A DNA stretch of 64,000 nucleotides from Tubiluchus corallicola (taxonomy: Eukaryota > Priapulida > Priapulimorpha > Priapulimorphida > Tubiluchidae). The stretch covers positions 307,501 through 371,500 of the forward strand of contig JAQGDQ010000154.1 in the NCBI GenBank assembly GCA_030141605.1. Reading direction: 5' to 3'. A program made the translations under genes and the position numbers. A model generated the notes under the pieces. That model was given only the letters and a program-made list of their open reading frames with translations, had not been told where the DNA came from and did not search any database. Of this stretch, positions 24,201 through 36,100 are shown piece after piece. Each line of letters starts with the position of its first letter. Position 1 is the first letter of the stretch.

Positions 24201-26074
24201 TACTATTATATTTTCTTTTGACTTTTCTACGGTTTTCTTTCTACTAACTGTAACATAACTCTTCTTTGTTTTTCTCCTCTCCTCCTCGATCATCTTCATT
24301 CTTTATTTCACATTTCATGGCGACTTAACAAGGTTCCCTTTACAACTACCATGCAGTATACTTTCATATAGTACGTTTAGGGAGTCAGAATTTTTTTTAT
24401 TTTTTTGTTGTTGTTTTTTCAATTATACAGAAAAAGTTGTACATGTATAAGTTGTATTATTGTAGTTTGCTTCTTTGCTGGTGAAATAAACTGAATTTGA
24501 AATTATTAGTTTTGTATAATTTATTAAGTTGTAGTCCGTACCAAAGTTGAATAGTCGTAAGTTGCATTGGACGTAATTCGAAGACTGACTGTATTGCCAT
24601 AAACCGACATATCTTAGAAAATAAAAAAGGATTAGCACAAATTTACCTTTATATACTTTTAGTTTCATGTCATACCGACCGGTTCCCAAGTCGGCAATGA
24701 TAAGTTTGTATTCACCATCTGCATGTAGGTCATCAAGGCACATACAATGCGTGAAAGAGTAGATCGTTGCAAGCGGATCATTGAATGCATCCAACCATTT
24801 TGAATTACCATCACTGCAAGTAAAATTATGATTATACAGACAACATTATTTTGTCATCGTAGTCGCCATCACCACCATCATCTTCACGTTTTTTGCTGTT
24901 CGAAACATATCGAAACCCGAAAGTTCTCCTAAAAACCTAGGCGTAAAAACTTACATTCAATAATATGGCAATTGCTCCATTTTAGTGACTAATTAATGTC
25001 TTGAACTTTAGTCATTATTGAAATATGATTTAATGCATTTTAGTATAGCTTAGTAGCATTACAGCATTACTTATATATACATGATCTCAATTCCAGTATT
25101 ATTAATTAATGATCAATAAAACAAATCAAATGGTTGAAAATTCCAAATTCTCTTGGCAAATAGTTATCATTCAGTGACAATTTCACTAAATGTGACATTA
25201 ATTTTAAATTTGTTTGTTCAAGCTTGCTTATTTCATATCAACACAAATACAATACAAATGTTTAAAAAATACAAATTACAATAACTTGGTTCCTAACATT
25301 ATTAGGCCTACTACACGTATTATTAGATAAGTAAGATTTGATAAGACACTAGACATATATTAAACAATTTGTGTCGCAGCCAATGAATAATACTTTTCAT
25401 ACCATACAAAAGCTTAAATAACTGTAACTACTTTTGTCTGACAATAGATTTAAAAAAGGATGGCTGCTTCAGCTTGAATATGTCTGTAGGTGAGAGAAGT
25501 ATTGATACGAATGGATAAACACTATTAATTACTGCACTTCAGGGCATATATATTATAACTAATCACTCCTACATAAAACAGGAATGCTGAACTAGTTTGT
25601 ATGTTATAAAATACTATCACACAAGTACAATTACAGTTCAGAATTCTTGTATCTACAGCCATATTACGCAATCAAATAATTTTTAATTCTGAAAAAATAA
25701 CTAGCAAATACGTTTTATCTTCAATCGACATTTTATTTCCACTCGTTTTATTACTGCATTGCAGTTTAGACTGCATTGATGTGTTTACCGATAGCAATTA
25801 AACTGTAATTCAACAATTCGGAAAGCAAATAAATTATTCTAATTCTGAATTAAGTTTTCATTTACCTAATAGTAATACAGGTTGATCATTTCTATAAAAA
25901 ATTTTCAGCGATTACAAACTCATTTAAATATCAAATAATATGTGTGTGTCTGGGCAATACAAATATGAGTTACTGAGTAGTACTAGTATTAGTGTCGCAC
26001 CTGTCTTGGCGATCAGCAAGGGGCTGCAAATCTTGTTTCGCATTTCTAGTTTTTACTCCTGCTGATTCCGCCAT
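12210..26074 (-). CDS. BBS1: Bardet-Biedl syndrome 1 protein, BBSome subunit
   Basis: Fifteen exons give 600 residues in one frame with GT-AG introns: 26001-26074, 24647-24813, 23865-23954, 22669-22840, 21828-21869, 21217-21421, 20250-20350, 19555-19675, 18849-18959, 17994-18111, 17002-17160, 15852-15985, 15065-15199, 13510-13596, 12210-12296. The product follows vertebrate BBS1 (593 residues) along its whole length. Examples are [14 protein letters not shown] near the N-terminus, [92 protein letters not shown], and [14 protein letters not shown] at the C-terminus. BBS1 builds an N-terminal beta-propeller and a C-terminal GAE-like domain. It recognises membrane cargo and ARL6/BBS3 in the BBSome coat that moves receptors through cilia. 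The Met in LVMLTRG (about residue 397) corresponds to the human M390 disease site. Introns hold several MITEs. The acceptor of exon 7 is tandemly triplicated. The gene is divergent from RPS6KC1. Confidence 0.96.
12617..13295 (+). mobile_element. Tc1/mariner-like element with deleted transposase
   Basis: The ends CAGGGTGTCTATAAAGTCTC and, on the minus strand, CAGGGTGTCTATAAAGTCTT form an inverted repeat of about 45 bp flanked by TA. From 12799 an ATG opens a frame beginning [20 protein letters not shown], like the N-terminal helix-turn-helix (DUF4817-type) of these transposases. Around 13030-13176 the frame ends [20 protein letters not shown]...[21 protein letters not shown], a typical transposase C-terminus. 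The catalytic DDE core is missing. A segment around 12914-12970 is repeated near 13010-13075. It is non-autonomous and lies in BBS1 intron 14. Confidence 0.85.
15776..15842. repeat. (CA)n microsatellite
   Basis: A CA-rich simple repeat with CGCACG and CACGCC variants lies directly beside the 5' splice site that follows BBS1 exon 12. It starts only about 10 bp into intron 12. Confidence 0.9.
17312..17706. mobile_element. CAATAAGC-type MITE, copy in BBS1 intron 10
   Basis: This is about 395 bp homologous throughout to 48443-48827 in RPS6KC1 intron 12. Shared blocks include CCAGACAACGCATTT, AGTAAATCACT, TGCACAGACTAATGCATAAT, GGCTTTGCTTTACCCACATG and GGTACACTTAACCTTTGACC. The right end reads CAATAAGTTTCACAGTTTC on the minus strand and mirrors the left end. 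Sub-terminal arms (AGGTTAAGTGTACC and GGTACACTTAACCT) are also inverted. There is no coding capacity. Confidence 0.8.
20315..20508. repeat. 67-bp tandem triplication over the BBS1 exon 7 acceptor
   Basis: Units start at 20315, 20382 and 20449, exactly 67 bp apart, and differ by only a few bases. Each holds the last intron bases, the AG acceptor and the first 36 bases of exon 7 (minus strand). The copy adjoining the rest of the exon (acceptor before 20350) restores the conserved reading frame. Use of either upstream acceptor would add 67 or 134 bases and shift the frame. Confidence 0.95.
20905..20996. mobile_element. Short TA-flanked MITE remnant
   Basis: CAGTCTCACTAAACGATGC at the left and, on the minus strand, CAGTAAGTCCTCGCTTACCG at the right are flanked by TA. 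The ends and the internal GTTAAGCG motifs resemble the element at 55382-55879, so this is probably an internally deleted relative. It lies in BBS1 intron 6. Confidence 0.55.
22936..23466. mobile_element. Foldback element with repeated CAAATGTAGAC arms
   Basis: The left end TATAGGTTTTACACGTCAAA and the right end (TATAGGTTTTACATGTCAAA on the minus strand) are inverted repeats. Each arm of about 130-150 bp is built from several degenerate copies of CTTAGGTAAGTCAAATGTAGAC or similar, so the whole 530 bp can fold into a long hairpin. No coding sequence. It sits in BBS1 intron 3. Confidence 0.8.
23986..24591. mobile_element. TA-flanked 606-bp MITE
   Basis: The left end CAGGTAGTTGTGGAGTTACG and the right end (CAGTCAGTCTTCGAATTACG on the minus strand) are imperfect inverted repeats, and TA dinucleotides flank both. 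This fits pogo/Tigger or other Tc1-mariner insertions. The interior is T-rich and has no transposase. It lies in BBS1 intron 2. Confidence 0.6.
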
Positions 26075-26749
26075 TGTACTGCTATAATGGTGTCAAATAT
26101 TCCATAATTCACATTTTTTTAAATTAGACGTGCGATTACTGGTATTTTTATAAATGCCAAATTAGTTATTAAAATTATTTAAATAATGCAAGATTTTGTA
26201 TGCTGGCATCCACTGTTATAAACACGCAAAACAGACGAACTTCGACTTTTACGCTGGTGTTAATTGGCACGATTTCTGGTTTCTCCTATTGCCTAGTCCA
26301 AACATTAAGAAAAACAGAAATAAGGTGTTTTGTTCATTACTGCCATAATAAATTTGAATAAAGTTTGCGTTGCAGTTTTTCTTGTGTATTAGAATTAAAG
26401 CTCAAAGCATTAATTAATTTTAGAGTAATGAAGATTTTAATTTTTTTATTTCCTAATTACATTAGCTTTGTATTGGCCTAACTACTGCTGAAACTGTTAA
26501 CTGAGTAATTGATAATGATACTTGTGATGCTCGTCGGCCCGATAATGGGCCGCAGTTGGGTTGCTGGTCTTGGGGTTTGTAGCCGGTTTTGAGTACCTTT
26601 AGGTTTAAGTTACCCTAACATCAATTAACTGAATTGAAACTTAAATTTAACTCACACTTTAATGTCATAAAATTATTTTAAACATTAATGCCATTTTAAA
26701 TTAGGCTTAATCATATGAATATGAGGCGATTGCTGCTACTGTTTTAGCA

Positions 26750-28656
26750 ATATTAGATGATATGGCAGAAAAAAGCTGCCTGGAGAAAGCATCAAAAAGA
26801 CAGCTTCTCGTGCCAATTATGAACGATGCGCTCGAATTAGGAATGATGTTACAACATTAATTAGAACAGTGAGCGAAATAGAAACTTTGAGCGAAAATTG
26901 TCAGAAGAATGTGGAAGTAATCCTAAAGCTTTCTGGGCATATGTAAATTCTAACTTAATGAAAAAAGAAGGAGTGATAGCCATAAAAAGAGAAGATGGTA
27001 GTATTGCCATTACTGATCAAGAAAAGGCTAATGAATTACAGAATTTTTTCACATCTGTTTGCACAAACGAAGATACAAGCCAAATTCCTCAACTACTACC
27101 AGTAACTGAGTATAAACTTGAGGTATGTAACATCAGTGAATTAGAACTTAGTACAAAAGTTAAAAGTATGAAGGCTAAAAAATCTATGGGCCCTGATGGA
27201 ATCCATGCAAGCATAATCAAGAATAATGAAGATATGCTTATAAGTCCAATGCTACAAATAATGAGTCAAAGTTTATCCAGTAGTATATTACCATCGAGCT
27301 GGAAAATAGCCAGAGTTTCTGCCATCCACAAGAAAGGCAAAAGAGACTTAGCAAAAAATTACAGACCTATCAGTGTGACATCTGTTGTTTATAAATTGCT
27401 AGAAGGAATACTAAGGGATAAAATCTACAACTTCATTACTGAATGTAATCTTATTAGTGATAGTCAACACGGCTTCAGAACTGGTAGATCTTGTATTACA
27501 AATCTATTAGTTTCACTTGAAGAATGGATGGATTTACTTGATAATAAAGGCGAAGTTGATGTTATCTATTACGACTTTCTATAAGCATTTGATTGAGTCC
27601 CTCATCTGAGACTGCTTCAAAAACTTGAGTGATACGGAATTTGTGGTCACCTGCTAAAATGGATTAATAGTTTTCTCTGTAGGAGAAAGTAATGTGTAGT
27701 AGTCAATGGGCAAGAATCAGAATGGGCAAATGTGACCAGCGGTATACCACAGGGAAGTGTGCTTGGACCTATTTTATTTACTATTTGCATAAATGATCTT
27801 CCTGAAGTTTTCAACTGCGGTAAAAGCCTGTTTGCAGATGACACTAAAATATATTGAAAAGCATACTGCCTGGATGATTTTGAGGTCATGCAGAATAATA
27901 TTAACTATGCTGACCAATGGTGTCACCAATGGCAAATGGAATTTAACACCGAAAAATGTAAGCTCCTGACTATTCGAAGGTATGACATTGTTGGTCGTAT
28001 ATAAAGTGGGACATGCACAAAGTTCTAGAGAAATTATAGGCGTCTCAGAAGAAAAAAATCTGGGTATCACCATCGGCAGTATGCTTCATTTTCAAACTTA
28101 TATAAAGAACATTGTTAATAATGCACATGGAAGACTGACTTTAATCAAACGTAGTTTCTCTTATCTTGATGGATCTATGGTGACCAAGCTATATAAATCA
28201 ATGGTTCGCCCTATATTGGATTATGGTGATGTGATATGGAGCCCAAATCGTCAAAACATGATAAGGAAAATTGAAAGTGTACAACGTCGAGCTACTAGAC
28301 TCGTACCTGCTGTTTCTCGTTTACCATATGCTGCAAGACTTAAGAATCTGGGCTTTACAACTCTGAAGTATAGATACAAAAGACAAGATTTAATTCAAAC
28401 GTTTTGCATCCTTAACGGTATAGAAACCATCAACAGCGAAATATTTTTCCATCGACAGACATCATGGTACCAGAGGTCATTTCTGCAAAATCAAGAAGAG
28501 AACAGTTCCCCAAAGGTGGAGTAGAAGGAGGTTCACATTTGCAAGGCGACTAATTAATGAGTGGAACATGCTGCCTGACACTGTAGTTCAAGCCTCCAAT
28601 CCTGCCCAGTTTAATTTTCGTCTTGATAGACACTGGAAATGCAATCCTGAAAAATA
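26750..28656 (+). pseudogene. Degenerate LINE (jockey/CR1-like) reverse transcriptase
   Basis: The reading starts with ASRANYERCARIRNDVTTLI near 26810 and continues SNPKAFWAYVNS. Reverse transcriptase blocks follow: MGPDGI, WKIARVSAIHKKGKRD, NYRPISVTS, QHGFRTGRSC and YYDF (26898-27584). A TAA stop replaces the expected Lys codon of the KAFD block at 27582-27584. The frame then breaks again, but GIPQGSVLGPI-like and FADDTK catalytic-box sequence (about 27740-27860) and the C-terminal region (27982-28656, ending NEWNMLPDTVVQAS...FRLDRHW) are still readable. It is a full-length RT domain with several stops and frameshifts, and is therefore dead. The endonuclease part is absent or unrecognisable. 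Confidence 0.85.
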
Positions 28657-29321
28657 AATGGACTCCAGTTTGCCCCAATGACAACAGGAAACCTTGTGCC
28701 ACACTTCATGATCGCAGTGTGGCCACCTATTTTGTTCAATTTTATATTAATAAAGTAAACAAGGAAGATGGAGAGGTCCATAATTTATGCTTAACCTCTG
28801 TCCTTCGACGGTAACGGATATTAAACAGTATGCCAATAATGATAGTATTGACCTTTGAACAGTAATGTATTAATGAACATACTTTACTTAATACTCGTCT
28901 ATGCTATCTTCTTTGTTATATGTACCAGAGTTATATATTAAGTAGTACCTGTAGCCTTACTCAGGTGCTAAAGCACCACAGATCGGGTAAATTTGCCGAG
29001 CCTAAAATTTGTAACTTAAAAATCAAATGAATTTTCCAAAAAAAGTATTTCTATTAAAAATATTTCTGAGTGATGACTGTAAATTAGGAAAAAACATGAC
29101 ATTGTAGCAGATCTTGTAAACACTTTGCCCTCTGGTAAATTGGTGAATATTATGCTTAAAAAATATGCAAAATATGTTTACTTTTTTTAATTATTTTCAG
29201 ATGGTGTCCAGTTCTATTGCTGCTGCTGAAACAAGGTGTATTGTTGCAGTTTAATGCAGAGTGCTGTATACACAGTGAGTTTTCAAAAGAAGCAATTTTT
29301 TCTTGCTGTGTTGTATCATTT

Positions 29322-29912
29322 AAAGGAAGATAGGATGATTTTTCATATACTACCCCATTTTGAAGTCCAATAAAAAGAAAACATTTTAACACGATTAATA
29401 CTGCAAAAGCATTTCTAATTATTAAAAAATAGATTGATGGCGGGTGAGCCCAACTGTTGGTGACATCACATACTAACATAATTTTCAACAGCAAAAGTAT
29501 TTCACAAGAGTGTTGTACGTGTTTGCAAAAGCGAAAATTGAAGTACAGTGCTACTGTAAGATATTCAGTGTGTTGTACTAAAACTAGGCATGTTTTAAGA
29601 TAAATATTCAAATTTCAAAGGCTGTCAAATGTGTGTAGTTCATCACAAACTAACACATCTGAACTGAGAGGTACAGCACCTGTTTTTGTGTAATGCATTT
29701 CCGAAATGCAGGCGCTAGTGCCCGTCTAACTAGCAAATCGCGAAAAGCATGTAACAGCAAAGAACTTGTGGCTCGAACGTGAAATCATGTTTGCGTGGAA
29801 AAAATTATTTCACGTAAGTCATTTTTGTAAAAAATAGTTTGTTTCCTTTCAATATTTTTAAGAGTAGATTGTTTTGACTTACAGTTTAAGATTGGGTCCA
29901 GTTTTGCTTTAA
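29322..29912 (-). repeat. Dispersed repeat, copy 2 (inverted)
   Basis: This block is the inverted partner of 7312-7945, with clear base-level similarity over almost 600 bp. On the minus strand it reads KTCLVLVQHTEYLTVALYF in the same register as copy 1. The two copies face each other across BBS1. No terminal inverted repeats, poly(A) tail or known protein domain was recognised. Confidence 0.75.
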
Positions 29913-30187
29913 ATTGCAGTCAAAGAAAAGGTACAGACCTTCTTGCTTATGAATGCTCTTGACTTGGTTGGAAGAAGATTTACATTAGTCATTCTCTGCA
30001 CTGTGTTTTTGTTGCCCTGCAAATTGTAAATGCAGGTTAAATGCATATTTAAAGGACTTGAATTAAGTTCCAGAAAAATCACGTTAAAAAATTATGCATT
30101 AATGCTTTAATGCACCAGATATTGGTTGTTTTTTTTTAGAAGATCTTTGGAGCATTTTACTCAAGGTCATGTTATAGCAAGTGAACA

Positions 30188-33100
30188 ATGTCCCGTGCAA
30201 AGCGTGATCCGTGGGTTCGTTGTTTTAACGTTTCGAATCCAACGCTTCATGAAGAAGGCTTTACTATTTACAAAGTCACATCTAAGGTAAAAAATGTCAA
30301 GACGATTAAAGTACCACTAAGATGCATATAATTTTATATAGTTCGTGTAAACATTGTTAGAGAGAATGGTTTATCTTTCGGTATTGATTAACATAGTGCT
30401 GTGCAAGTATGTGAGGCCTACAATAAAAATGCTTCTGTTCCTGTCTAATCGCTTGGGTAATATTTTTTATCGCACACTTGACCTGGAATTTTATAATTTT
30501 TTTTGTACGTTCATATTCTTACTTGACGCAGTCATATAAAAGCGTATTTCTTAATTTAAGAAAAAACAATAATTATTATAACATCATTCTTTCGGGGGAT
30601 GCAGAATGCAGCCATGTTTTTCTATGGCTAATTCTTGGCCAGGGTAGCTGTTTTGTATGATACTCATTGTAATGGCGGCTAAAAAGCATCGAATTCTCAC
30701 CAAATCAGTGTATTAATGGCCAAGTAGTGTTGCCGCTTATACTATAATTATCAGGACATGCATTCATGATGCAAAGAAGAAATTATACAGTATTCGATAA
30801 TTATATGATAATTTAGTAATGCGAAACAAAAAGTAAAAAACAAAGTGTGAAAAATGTGCATTGAAAAAATTTAAATCTACTGCTAGCATTAAAAATTCAC
30901 TGCTAACCAGTGGAAATAAACAAACTTTAATTTCAGTTGATTTTAAATATTCCATGATTCAGCTCTAAACATCCACAAAGCTTTCCTCCTCCTCTACTGA
31001 CATCTTTTGAGTACAGCAGAGACGATTTTTTTTTGGCCGCCCTGACGTAAAACATAAAAGTAAAAGATTCTGAAAAACAATGTGTAAAACCCTGTTAGAC
31101 GCTTATCTTTGTCTCTCTCGTTAACTACTACAGTCATACCTCCGTTTTCGACCATAATTCGTTCTTAAAAAGTGTTTGAAAACCGATTTCGTTGAGAACC
31201 GAATCATATATTCCCACAAGAAATAAAGTAAAAGCAAATAATCCGTTCTCAAGCACCAAATGAGCTGTAAAGTATTACTAAAATGAAATATAATAATGCA
31301 AAAATGCTTATTCAAACAGTAGATGTGATATTATTGATAAGAAACACATAATACAATTACTTTGGAAAAAAACATAATTGTTCTTGCATGAAAAAGCGGA
31401 GAAAAACAAGCGTAGAAAGCACTTAGCGATGTGAGGCAATTCAAATGTTGTGCGTGACTGCTCTTGGTCACAGTCGGTTACGCTCGGCTCGCCGCGCATG
31501 TGTTCATCACGTGTTTGGCGGTTGGTTGAGTACCGAAATTCTGGTCAAGAGCAGAGACAATATCAGCTCGAATTTTCTGGTCGAAAACCGATTTATACGA
31601 GTACGGAGACATTCGACAACGGAGGAATGACTGTGCTTTGTCACTAACATTTTGCTGTATATTGTGTTTTGTATGAGAGAAATAAATAAATTCAAATTCT
31701 TTGCTCGTAGCTTCTATCTCATTGTCAGAATAATTTCATTTCAGGTTTTTCCTAAAGCTTCACCAGAAGCAGTAACTGAGGTAAGCATTTCATTTTGGCT
31801 TTTGCAACTAAATAATTTTTGGGGCAATATATTTGATTTTTCCTGATTTTTTCAAAAAAAAAAATTCGGTATAGAAAAAAATCTTACCGCAAATTACAGT
31901 AAGAAAGCTCTTGTTGAGGCAACAGCAGCTTGCTGTTTTGCGTCCTTTATGTGTCTGAGTAAGTGTGTCAGGTTAGGTAGTGTTACTGTCACTAAACATT
32001 ATAGTAAATCAACCATAATATTTACCAAAAAAAACATAATAGTTGGCTTATTGGCTTGTAATTGGCTCTGATAATAACTGCAAAAAAATTATAACCTAAG
32101 TATTGAAGGCCTATTTACTTTCAAGGCTGCATTATACAGAGAAATGGTAGCCCCTATTTATTTACAATAGCATATGCTAGGAAAACCTCAAGACTGCATT
32201 ATATAGAGAAGTGGTAGCCCCTATTTATTTACTATTGCATATGCCAGGAAAACCTCAAGACTGCATTATACAGAGAAGTGGTAGCCCCTATTTATTTACA
32301 ATAGCATATGCTAGGAAAACCTCAAGACTGCATTATACAGAGAAGTGGTAGCCCCTATTTATTTACAATGGCATATGCCAGGAAAACCTCAAGACTGCAT
32401 TATACAGAGAAGTGGTAGCCCCTATTTATTTACAATGGCATATGCCAGGAAAACCTCAAGACTGCATTATACAGAGAAGTGGTAGCCCCTATTTATTTAC
32501 AATGGCATATGCTAGGAAAACCTCAAGACTGCATTATACAGAGAAATGGTAGCCCCTATTTATTTACAATAGCATATGCTAGGAAAACCTCAAGACTGCA
32601 TTATACAGAGAAGTGGTAGCCCCTATTTATTTACAATGGCATATGCTAGGAAAACTTCAAGACTGCATTATACAGAGAAGTGGTAGCCCCTATTTATTTA
32701 CAATGGCATATGCTAGGAAAGCTTCAAGACTGCATTATACAGAGAAGTGGTAGCCCCTATTTATTTACAATAGCATATGCTAGGAAAACTTCAAGACTGC
32801 ATTATACAGAGAAGTGGTAGCCCCTATTTATTTACAATGGCATATGCTAGGAAAGCTTCAAGACTGCATTATACAGAGAAGTGGTAGCCCCTATTTATTT
32901 ACAATGGCATATGCTAGGAAAGCTTCAAGACTGCATTATACAGAGAAGTGGTAGCCCCTATTTATTTACAATGGCATACGCTAGGAAAGCTTCAAGACTG
33001 CATTATACAGAGAAGTGGTAGCCCCTATTTATTTACAGTAGCATATGCTAGGAAAACTTCAAGACTGCATTATACAGAGAAGTGGTAGCCCCTATTTATT

Positions 33101-36100
33101 TACAATAGCATATGCTAGGAAAGCTTCAAGACTGCATTATACAGAGAAGTGGTAGCCCCTATTTATTTACAATGGCATATGCTAGGAAAGCTTCAAGACT
33201 GCATTATACAGAGAAGTGGTAGCCCCTATTTATTTACAGTAGCATATGCTAGGAAAGCTTCAAGACTGCATTATACAGAGAAGTGGTAGCCCCTATTTAT
33301 TTACAGTAGCATATGCTAGGAAAACTTCAAGACTGCATTATACAGAGAAGTGGTAGCCCCTATTTATTTACAATAGCATATGCTAGGAAAACCTCAAGAC
33401 TGCATTATACAGAGAAGTGGTAGCCCCTATTTATTTACAATGGCATATGCTAGGAAAACTTCAAGACTGCATTATACAGAGAAGTGGTAGCCCCTATTTA
33501 TTTACAATGGCATATGCTAGGAAAGCTTCAAGACTGCATTATACAGAGAAGTGGTAGCCCCTATTTATTTACAGTAGCATATGCTAGGAAAGCTTCAAGA
33601 CTGCATTATACAGAGAAGTGGTAGCCCCTATTTATTTACAATAGCATATGCTAGGAAAACTTCAAGACTGCATTATACAGAGAAGTGGTAGCCCCTATTT
33701 ATTTACAATAGCATATGCTAGGAAAACCTCAAGACTGCATTATACAGAGAAGTGGTAGCCCCTATTTATTTACAATGGCATATGCTAGGAAAACTTCAAG
33801 ACTGCATTATACAGAGAAGTGGTAGCCCCTATTTATTTACAATGGCATATGCTAGGAAAACTTCAAGACTGCATTATACAGAGAAGTGGTAGCCCCTATT
33901 TATTTACAATGGCATATGCTAGGAAAGCTTCAAGACTGCATTATACAGAGAAGTGGTAGCCCCTATTTATTTACAATAGCATATGCTAGGAAAGCTTCAA
34001 GACTGCATTATACAGAGAAGTGGTAGCCCCTATTTATTTACAATAGCATATGCTAGGAAGACCTCAAGACTGCATTATACAGAGAAGTGGTAGCCCCTAT
34101 TTATTTACAATAGCATATGCTAGGAAAACCTCAAGACTGCATTATACAGAGAAGTGGTAGCCCCTATTTATTTACAATGGCATATGCTAGGAAAACTTCA
34201 AGACTGCATTATACAGAGAAGTGGTAGCCCCTATTTATTTACAATGGCATATGCTAGGAAAGCTTCAAGACTGCATTATACAGAGAAGTGGTAGCCCCTA
34301 TTTATTTACAATGGCATATGCTAGGAAAGCTTCAAGACTGCATTATACGTAAACGTATAATTATTTTTGGTTAGCTTAGCTATTTTATAAAAGCTGTAGT
34401 GAAGTTTATTTATTTTTTCAGTTGGTCGTCTGGAAACGATATAATGATTTTAAAAAGCTTCATAAAAAGATGTCCACCATGCACAGAGATTTATACTTGA
34501 AGGGAGAGTTTCCTCCATTTGCAAAAGCTAAAGCCTTTGGTATTGGTGAGTAATGAATAAGGCAAAGAATCCAAGGTTCTTAAATCTTTGTCAATTGCTG
34601 AACTGATTTAGATGTGGAAGAGTAGTGGTCTGTAGTGCAATAGAAAACATAAAAAGTCGTCTTTGCACCTAACACATGGTAAATTGATCTGACAGACTGG
34701 CAGGTTTCATAAAACAGAAAACTTATTAGGTAGTAGAATTTTCATAGTGAGAAGCATTTTTTTGTTCTTAGTAATTGTATTTAGTCATTTTGTGCAATGT
34801 ATGTTCTCTTCTGTCAATTTCAAAATTATATATATATATATATAATATACCACTGCATCACATTTGTTTTTTTCTGGTATGCTAAGAGAAAGTTAGTTAC
34901 CGTCTTGAATCATAATTATCAGCAAAGTAGTTTTTGAAGTAATTTTTTTACTTTAAATAATGTTGATCTGGGAATTCAATAAACTGAATTTAGCAAAAAA
35001 TCATTGTTTCAATGTAGCGAAGACTGTACTTCGTTGCATTACCATACAGTAAGCATTAAAATGATAGGCGACACTGATAAGGAATGCAGTCTTTTATATT
35101 TACTGATAGTTACATTGGCAGTAATATCATGTTCAAGAAAGAAACAAACGACTGATGTTATTTGAAACTATGTAGTTGAGTTCCCTGTTCTAAACACCTA
35201 AGCAAAAGTATCAATTAGACCATAGATTCATTAGGAACTACATTGGCTTTAATCGTAGAATTATGTCGTAACATCTTTTTTGAACCCTAGACGTACCACG
35301 GTTAAACTACACAGACATCAAGGTAACTCTTGCAGACTAAAACCCATCCATTCATTAGGAACCATCTTGGCAGTAACTGTAGAATTATATCGTCACATCT
35401 ATTTTGAATCCTAGGCCTACCAAGATTAAACTACACAGACATCAAGGTAACTCTTGCAGACTAAAACCCATCCATTCATTAGGAACCATCTTGGCAGTAA
35501 CTGTAGAATTACGTTGTAACATCTTTTTTGAACCCTAGACGTACCACGGTTAAACTACACAGACATCAAGGTAACTCTTGTAGACTAAAACCATACATTA
35601 ATTACGAACCACCTTGGCAATAATCATAGAATTACAATGTAACATCTTCGTTGAACCCTAGACTTACCACGGTTAAACTACACAGACGTCAAGGTAACTC
35701 TTGTACTCTTCACGTGAAATGATAATGTGTGTTCTGGCTGCAACACTTTAACCAACTGCGAAACATTTTCAGGGAGATTTGATGAAGAAGTCATTGAAGA
35801 AAGGAGAGTGTGTGCCCTAAACATGCTTCAGTTCATATCGCAGCACTATCCACTTTTTACAAGCAAAATATTTGTGGATTTCTTTGATGTAAGTATTCGT
35901 GTAATTCATTTGTTTTGCATGTTGGTATGCTTGGTTAGCAAAGTCTGTTGTTGTGAATATTTTTCAATTGTATATCGGGATAGTTTCCTATTGTGAAGCT
36001 TTAATCGGTCTAAATTTCTCCGTTTCTACAACATTCGAAATTAATGTTTGTAATTACCTATTTATTGTTTTGTCAGGCAAGTGGCTGATTTAAATTAATC

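Larger units (their letters stand above)
26075..30187. other. Divergent intergenic region between BBS1 and RPS6KC1
   Basis: Both flanking genes start at the edges of this stretch and point away from each other, so both promoters should lie here. Most of the middle is a broken LINE (26750-28656) and a dispersed repeat (29322-29912). No convincing RFX X-box, expected for a ciliary gene, was recognised upstream of BBS1. The remaining sequence (26075-26750, 28660-29320, 29915-30187) has no supported exon. Confidence 0.6.

Noticed and set aside
26075-26700. Search for an RFX X-box upstream of BBS1
   Set aside because: No site close to GTNRCCNNNRGYAAC was seen; only weak partial matches, not reported as a feature.
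30478-31000. Short frames in RPS6KC1 intron 1
   Set aside because: AT-rich chance frames; exon 1 and exon 2 of the PX domain join directly and in frame.
32122-34348. CRISPR-like array
   Set aside because: The units are contiguous with no unique spacers, and the context is an animal intron; it is a minisatellite.
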